A DNA stretch of 64,000 bases, taken from positions 46,166,356-46,230,355 of the forward strand of contig NW_024041150.1 in the NCBI RefSeq assembly GCF_014851395.1, written 5' to 3'. The notes under the pieces were generated by a model. That model was not told where the DNA came from. It did not search any database and saw only the letters and a list, made by a program, of their open reading frames with translations. Positions 58,044 through 64,000 of this stretch are shown here, in pieces. The first letter of the stretch is position 1. Each line of letters starts with the position of its first letter. The stretch comes from Micropterus salmoides (taxonomy: Eukaryota > Chordata > Actinopteri > Centrarchiformes > Centrarchidae). A program made the position numbers and the translations under genes.

Positions 58044-58406
58044 TAAGACCTTATAAGAGGAGGGGGTCTACGCCACCACTTATCCCCCACTTACAATGCT
58101 GTCCTTTCATCACTTCCCAGGAAACTCAACAAACGTAACCTATTGGCCTCAGGTGAAGATACCAACGATGGTCGTTCAGTCTTGGCCACAGGTAGTCTCA
58201 ACGACTGTAACGACTGTCGTCACAGCAACAAGGAACACTAACGAACCAGCGGTATCGATGACCCGGGCCAACGACCCCACTGAGGTTAAATAGCTGAGTT
58301 TCCCTGCCAGTCAGTCAGAACTGAAGAAGTCCTTTGGATGAGGGACGAAACGTCTTCCAGTATCTTCAACCAAGTCCAGTTGCCCTTGATTTTAACCCTC
58401 GTTGGA
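58044..58406 (+). mobile_element. Penelope-like element, 3' end (second copy)
   Basis: It is the same sequence as the minus-strand fragment at 755-1120: gggggtctacgccaccactt, then cccacttacaatgctgtcct, and ending in cagttgcccttgattttaac and cgttgga. The 5' end is truncated within the last codons of the GIY-YIG ORF tail. It appears to have inserted into the Tc1-like element. Confidence 0.88.
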
Positions 58407-60505
58407 TACCACAAAAAGTTACTCAAGTAAAAAAGTACCTGGTTTTAAAATATAATTAAGTAATCAAAAGTACTACACACTTTTTAAATTCACTCCAGAC
58501 AGCATTATAAGTTACAGTGAATCACAATAAGGAAGAGGACAAGTGGATATTTCCTATACTGTGGGAGGATTAGCCTGTGTTCTGCTGTTGTACTAGTTTC
58601 CCCCTTCAGACCGACCTCATTGTGGACTTTGGGCATGTGCACGGGTTGTGTTGGACAAGGAGGTCAAAACTAACTGAAACACTTCTCAATTCACAATCTC
58701 ACGGAAAATCCACATGTTAACGTCTGCACCTCTGATAAAGTGCAGCTCGCAGTCCCACACAGAGCGAGGTTGGCTTCAGTTTTCCCATGTTTATATTGCA
58801 AAACTCTAGCAGCTACGTTAGCACTCGGTCACAGACAGAAACACACCTGTCACACCTGACACAACAATGCTCTCACTACAGTCCTCCCTCTTTAAGAAGC
58901 CTGAATAGAAACCTCTTCTAGAAAAGTCCAGAGCTGCTTTGAACAGACCTCTAACTCAGTCCTCATGAAGTCTGTTAAGACCGGGGGCCAGTCTGCCGGG
59001 TCATTTGGTGAAGCAGCAACTGTTCCGTTAGGGTCTGATGCTGGCTGTTCATCTCTGGCTGCGCTGGTAATGTCTGAGGCTGCCTGTGTTTCACCTGGGT
59101 CTGTGGGACCCGCTAAAGACGTCCGGACCGGGTCTGTGCTCGCACTGACTGAGGCCGGATGTGGATCAGCTGGGCTGACCGGCTGGAGTCTGTTCTAGTA
59201 CTGCCTGATGATCCCAAATTTACTCCACTGACAAACTTGTCAATGTAATATGAATCCACTGCTTCCCATCTCTTATTAGTCCAGAGTTGGAAATAAACTT
59301 CACTGTCTTGTTTTAAAATGATATAAGTATATATATAAGGATAATGTATAAGGAGTGTCCTCACATCCTGTCTGGACTGGTTCCACAGATGTTTCTTGCT
59401 CGAATGCGTGAATAAAATTTTTTGGGCCGTGAATATGAACGTATTTCCACGTGCAACGCGGTCATCTTCTCCCAGCTGCAGTTTATAAAAACCGTGGCCC
59501 GTCTGCGTCTATCAAACTTAATAAATGGTTGTATTTTTACTCAACATTGTTCTGTCGCAATCTGGCAAGAAAGCAAGACACGACAGACGAGAGCTGCGCT
59601 GCTCAGCTGGTTAGCAGGACAGACGGCAGCTGCACATTAACTGAACATTAGGCTACTGTTACTGTTACCTGCTGACATCAGACTCTGAGAGGAGCGAACA
59701 CAAGTTTACCTGCCTGCTGTTCCTGCACTTCACTCTCACTGAGCTTCTTTCTCTTCTTGTGCCTAGAAGGATAGTCCCTCTTCATCCTCTCATTTGACAC
59801 GACAGTGAGGCGGGGCCGTCCACCTCTGCGCAAGACTGAATTTATTACCATCCCTGTGTAAGCCGGTGTCGCATCTGCTGGGTTGATTTGCTCAGAGTCG
59901 GCTTTATCAGTTCACATTTGTTTTTCAGCGCTGCACCCGGGGCGAGATCGCAGTGCTATCCGCTGTTCCACCGTGCCGCCCAACAACGCACCAATGTATG
60001 CACATATCATTGTTTATTATGTCAGCACATGTATTACCTGTGTGCCAGGTACTGTCTATAACCTACTGGGTTCAGTAGCTGACAGATGTTGTGCAAAGTT
60101 AACCTTAGTTACCACTGAAAGGAAGTTTGCCCCGGCTGCAGGAGTGTAAGCATTCAGTGGTGACGGCGGAGCTTCGAGTTCACCAAAGTAGATGAAAAAT
60201 ATAACATGTGGATTGTTTAATCTATCCTTTCAGTATTGTTGTTTTATCAACAAGGTTTTGCAAAGGAAGCTAACATATGGCTTCTGCCTGTAGGCTGTAG
60301 GCTAACGTTATGTGTTATTGAATCAAGAATGTATAAACAAGAAACCACATTTTTCTCTCAGGAAAGCAAACATTTAGGTAGGTAGGTTTTATTTTCACAA
60401 TATAACAAGTTTTAGAGTGAAACTGAGTTTTGTAACTCCCTTCTGCTACATAGCAGACAGGAAACAATTAATTATAAAAATGGTAACAGAAATAAACTAT
60501 CATCA
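58407..60505. other. mostly non-coding region
   Basis: No gene could be fully supported. Minus-strand peptides around 59290-59200 (RWEAVDSYYIDKFVSGVNLG) look protein-like but are unassigned. Confidence 0.35.
59710..59860 (-). CDS. possible exon of unknown gene
   Basis: The minus strand reads GGRPRLTVVSNERMKRDYPS followed by RHKKRKKLSESEVQEQQ and a donor-like CAG|GTAAAC at 59709-59704. The basic, low-complexity peptide with a good donor looks like a coding exon. No acceptor or partner exon was recognised, so this is weak. Confidence 0.3.
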
Positions 60506-61355
60506 GTGGAGCAGTGTTGAGGATGAACTAGAGTTTAAGAGTCTGATAGTTTGGGGGGAAAAGCTGCTCTGCAGTCTGGAGCTGCGGCAGCAGAAACTTC
60601 TACATCTCTTCCCAGAAGGCAGCAGGGTGAACGGGCTGTGGCTGGGTGGGTGCTGTCCTTTAGTCTCCTCTGGGCTCTGAAGGCACCTCACCGATATCAC
60701 TGATGCTCGGGAGATGGGTACCGATGATCTTCTGTTGATCTTCTGACTGTTTTAATCACCCTCCGGTCCCGGGCCGTGCACATCCCATGTTAGTCACGTT
60801 TCCAGTCTGGATGCTTTCTGTTGCTCCTCTGTAAAAGCTGACAAGCACTTGGCGTGGGAATTTGGTCTTCCTCAAGAAATCCAGTCGTATCTGAGCTTTC
60901 TTCACCAGCGTGGAGATGTGAGACGACCATGTCAGGTTCTCTGTGATTCCCAGGAACCAGAAACTGTTCACCTGCTCCACCTCAGCTCCACTGATGCCGA
61001 CAGGAGTGTGTGTCTTTATCTCCTTCTTCCTAAAATCAATGAGCAGCTCCTTGGTTTTGCTGACGTTGAGCGGTAGGTTGTTCGCTGAGCACCGCTCTAC
61101 AAGATTATGAATTTCCTCCCCATTTGAAGTCTCATCCATGTCGGGGGACCGAGCGCACAGCCCTGGGGGGCTCCCGTGTTGAGTGCTAGAGTGGAGGAGG
61201 TGAGTCCGCCGATCAGAACTGACTGGGGCCCGTTTGTGAGAAGTCCAATATCCAGTTGCAGAGTGTTTTATTTAAACCCAGAATTTGCCTATCAGTTTCT
61301 TAGGGGAGATTGTGTTGAACGCTGAGCTGAAATCCACAATCAGGATTCTGATGTA
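60506..61355 (-). mobile_element. Rex1-like LINE reverse transcriptase fragment
   Basis: Read on the minus strand: motif A ILIVDFSSAFNTISPKKLIG (about 61345-61285), QLDIGLLTNGPQSV, TGAPQGCALGP (motif B, about 61175-61145), then a deletion that removes motif C. ERCSANNLPLNVSKTKELLI and FLGITENLTWSSHISTLVKK follow (ORF 61139-60756). The C-terminal region near 60700-60520 corresponds to the end of the RT ORF. The missing YADD-type motif means this copy cannot encode an active RT. Confidence 0.82.
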
Positions 61356-62214
61356 TATATTAAAACATATAAATAGATCTGTTTTAAAGTTGATAGTCTA
61401 ACAATGTTGTAGGCAGTCGGCAATCAATGTATAAACGGATTTCTCTGAAAATACTTCCTTCTTTGGAGAAGCTATAACTGGCCACAGAGACTAGTAAAAT
61501 CCTGGCTGAGGATAAGGTTAGGTGAGGTGTTTCTGCGTTTATTGCGAGATCTCTCTATGAAAGTGATTTGTGTTTTGGATTCTATTTGCTCATGAGTTCA
61601 AGCGAGCACGCGTACGAGCGCACGCCTGGTTGCAATCTTAGTCTCAATCTTGCAATGTTAACGTTACATCCAAACCAAACTTACAGCTCCATTAAATAAC
61701 ATAGAAAGTTCAGTTAACTAACGTTATGTTACTGCATTTTTTGTTTCAAGATTCACCCCTTATCAGATATTAATTATGAAGCAGCTGCCGGGTCAGCAGA
61801 CAGACACAGCAATCCCCCAAAACAGCCTCTTGTAACGTTAAATGTGGTCTTATACAAGTGAACTGCACTCACCACATTCAGAGCTACAACTGAAGAGTCT
61901 GTGTAAAATGTCACATAAAACATCAGCGCTAACGTATTGCATCCAGTCCTGAACAGTCTGATGTCAAAGCTGCAAGGAAAATTGAGATCTGGTGTCAAAC
62001 TAAACATTCTCAAATCCATGACAGTCCATCATTTCAAAATGGAGGTTTGTGGTGGTTTTCGCGATCTGTTAATATTACTGTATTTAGATTTACAGTAATA
62101 TTTTCCCAGAATGCATTGAAAATGTACAGTAACATACTGTCCACCGCTTATACAGTTGGAAACAATTAAAAATACAGTAATAATACTTAATAGTATAAAA
62201 AACATTCAGTGTAT
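61356..62214. other. non-coding; possible transposon edge
   Basis: No gene. 62090-62212 is rich in 'tacagtaata' motifs and ends in acattcagtgta, which resembles the end of a fish hAT-like MITE, but no partner was identified. Confidence 0.35.
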
Positions 62215-62947
62215 AGTCTGACGATGTTATAACTGACCATGGAGTCGATCACTTGGTCATCCGTGTTACTGTTTGCAGGCCTGCATTAACCTGCCGTCAG
62301 GCCCTGAGGCTGAGAGGTTTTGTAGGCCCACAATAAAAACAATATTAAATGTCTAATGACCACGTTTATTTATACTTTGCGCGACAGTAAGCCTGATCGG
62401 TATGCGTACAGGCAATGAGTCACCTTATGACCTTATGAATCTTTTCTAAGGAAGATGCTCCTACCAATAGCTACGCAGTCGACACTGTAAAATCAAGATC
62501 ACAGTAATAATCAGTTGATCAGCAAACACATGAATGCGGCATTGTGCACAATATTTTGTCCTTGTAATCCATGTTTCCATTGCAAGTGATAGCCTTTAGA
62601 TATTATTGGAAACTGTTCAGAATCCCCCTCCTTAAAGGGGAAGGGGATTAGTATCATAATCATTTAATATTGCATTGCAAATAAATTGCCCTTTTCATAC
62701 ACACAAAGCGATTACAGTACTGGTCCTACCAGGCTGGACATGCATTCTGCCATAACGTATCCCCCCTCTATAATGCACAGATGTTAATCTGATTCCAGTT
62801 ATTTTGATTTTACAGTGTCAGCCCATGCTATTTGTAGGAGCAGCTTCCTTAGAAAAGGTTACAGTGGGTCCAGTTGTAGCTTCCAAACAGTAACATGGAT
62901 GAGCAAGTGATCAACTCCGTGGTCAGTTTTATCATTGTCAGGCTATT
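62215..62947. mobile_element. MITE-like element with about 63-bp terminal inverted repeats
   Basis: tagtctgacgatgttataac at 62214 and the following gaccatggagtcgatcactt are mirrored, with several mismatches, by the sequence ending at 62947 (ggtcagttttatcattgtca then ggctatt). Further inner matches: ctaaggaagatgctcctacc at 62446 with its inverted form near 62845-62860, and gacactgtaaaatcaa at 62480 with ttgattttacagtgtc at 62805. About 150 bp around 62280-62435 is present only in the left half. No ORF. Confidence 0.75.
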
Positions 62948-63323
62948 GCAAAAAAATTTTGCTTTACGAGGGGAAAAAAGACGTTGTCTTGTTTAGACAT
63001 TCTCAATTCAGTGCTAAGATAAATACAAAGTTCAACATAATGTAAATGTAAATCTGGAAGCCATGCATTAGCTTGCTTTGCAAAACCTTTTTGATAAAAC
63101 AACAATACTAAAAGGATAAATAAACAATCCACATGTTCTATTTTTCAGTTACTTTGTTGAAGTTCCTTCACCGCTGAATGCATGCACTCCAACTGTCAGG
63201 AACACCTCCTATCTTTGGTAACTACCTTGGCACGACACCGGCCGATCAGCAGCCTCTCTGTGCTGATACTGGAAATGTGCATGTGTATTGTTGTGGGTTA
63301 CAGTCAAATGTGTCGTTTGACTT

Positions 63324-63621
63324 ACCGGGGCGGCTGTGGCTCAGGAGGTAGAGCGGGTTGGCCGTTAATCGGAAGGTTCAATGCCTGGCTCCCCCTGATT
63401 GCGTGTCGAAGTGTCCTTGGGCAAGATACTGAACCCCGAATTGCCCCTGGCGGCTGTTCCACCAGTGTACGAATGAGTGTGAATGTTAGTTTCCGTTTGA
63501 GCACTTAGGCTCAGTGTATGAATGTGTGTGACTGGTGAATGCAGATGTAGTGTAAAAGAGCTTTGAGTGGTCGAAAAGACTAGAAAGGCGCTATACAAGT
63601 ACGGAGCATTTACATTTTACA
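63324..63621 (+). mobile_element. tRNA-derived SINE (copy 2) with target-site duplication
   Basis: The head ggggcggctgtggctcagga starts at 63327. The A-box is intact and the B-box region is shortened (aaggttcaatgcc). The body matches the SINE at 23281-23542, including gtgtccttgggcaagatact, and ends gcgctatacaagtacggagc plus a short A/T tail. TTTGACTT flanks it at 63316-63323 and 63622-63629, the expected target-site duplication. Confidence 0.92.
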
Positions 63622-63794
63622 TTTGACTTTCCAACGGCCATATGCAGTATGGACACTTGACAATAACCCTATTTTGTCATTTAGGTATGAGGATGTGTTG
63701 CAGCAATGAACCATAATGTACAGCTACTGCATTGATGATGCAGGTGGCATGCTTAAACTCATATTTTTATTTGAAAAGAAACAATATAATAAAA

Positions 63795-63980
63795 AGAAAC
63801 TTTTTTCATGCTTTCTTCACCTCACTCTCTGCTCGCTCAGACACAGCTCTTACATTAGGAGGGGACTTCAACCTGGTATGTAATCCAGCAGGCGACAGGC
63901 TCAGTACGGCAGGCAGTCACCCTATTTGGAAATCAACAGAAACCCTTAAACATGTTTGGCGTTCTCACCACCCCCACTCT
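63795..63980 (+). mobile_element. L1-like LINE endonuclease fragment
   Basis: The frame reads FFHAFFTSLSARSDTALTLG, GDFNLVCNPAGDRLSTAGSH and then TETLKHVWRSHHPHS. GGDFN-V and the D-RLSTAGS block are typical of the APE domain of fish L1-type LINEs. The jump from ETLK directly to WRSHHP suggests an internal deletion. About 185 bp survives. Confidence 0.8.
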
Positions 63981-64000
63981 TAGAGAATATAGTTATTTCA

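Noticed and set aside
58965..59198. 77-codon ORF starting MKSVKTGGQSAGSF
   Set aside because: Gly/Ala/Ser-rich with no recognised domain; the opposite strand looks at least as protein-like, so neither is called.
63327..63400. A functional tRNA gene
   Set aside because: The A-box and B-box belong to a SINE head. The B-box part is shortened, a SINE body follows, and target duplications flank the whole unit.

Overview
This window is teleost nuclear DNA, most likely from a percomorph. Three things point there: a fish-type NLR gene (FISNA-NACHT-LRR-B30.2), split by spliceosomal introns; an integrase-derived gene and a HECT-ligase gene of types that are multicopy in fish; and a dense mix of fish mobile elements (L2/CR1-like, Rex1-like and L1-like LINEs, Penelope-like, hAT-like and Tc1-like elements, tRNA-derived SINEs). 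No rRNA gene, intact tRNA gene or CRISPR array was seen. Family names come from recognising motifs by eye, without database searches.

Layout. 1-1354: a decayed L2-like LINE fragment and the 3' end of a Penelope-like element with a GIY-YIG domain, both on the minus strand. 1541-21080 (+): an NLRC3-like gene. Seven exons join in phase and would encode about 1,034 residues; the true 5' exon or exons are not visible. The intron between the last LRR exon and the B30.2 linker exon holds about 12.7 kb of minisatellite (7262-20017). 21940-25321: a possible hAT-like non-autonomous element with 11-bp inverted termini, containing a second minisatellite and two SINEs. 26451-33138 (+): a broken, intron-containing integrase-core gene whose intron has received an L2-like LINE (LINE A, 27770-31680). 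33949-34459 (-): the last two exons of a HECT-domain ubiquitin-ligase-like gene, convergent with the integrase gene. 36036-38064: a SINE, a Rex1-like scrap and a CpG-rich stretch with a possible first exon. 38734-46237: two further L2-like LINEs facing each other, LINE B (-) and LINE C (+). LINE C is a close relative of LINE A, and its ORF1 carries an SGNH esterase-like domain. 46310-48493: a hAT-like element with a BED-finger relic. 48500-50525 (-): a frameshifted gene of a multicopy fish family with a tyrosine-recombinase-like C-terminus. 50735-52984: a BED-finger relic and a 1.8-kb inverted repeat. 53000-64000: mostly non-coding, with a Tc1-like end, a Penelope-like 3' end, a Rex1-like RT fragment, a MITE-like inverted repeat, a SINE with target duplication and an L1-like endonuclease fragment.

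Function. The only host gene that looks largely intact is the NLR. It would encode a cytosolic, ATP-dependent innate immune sensor with a C-terminal B30.2 domain. The HECT fragment looks functional in its visible part. Almost everything else is mobile DNA in various states of decay. The most unusual feature is the very large CA-rich minisatellite inside the NLR intron, which shows local variant domains and an internal 410-bp-shift duplication.
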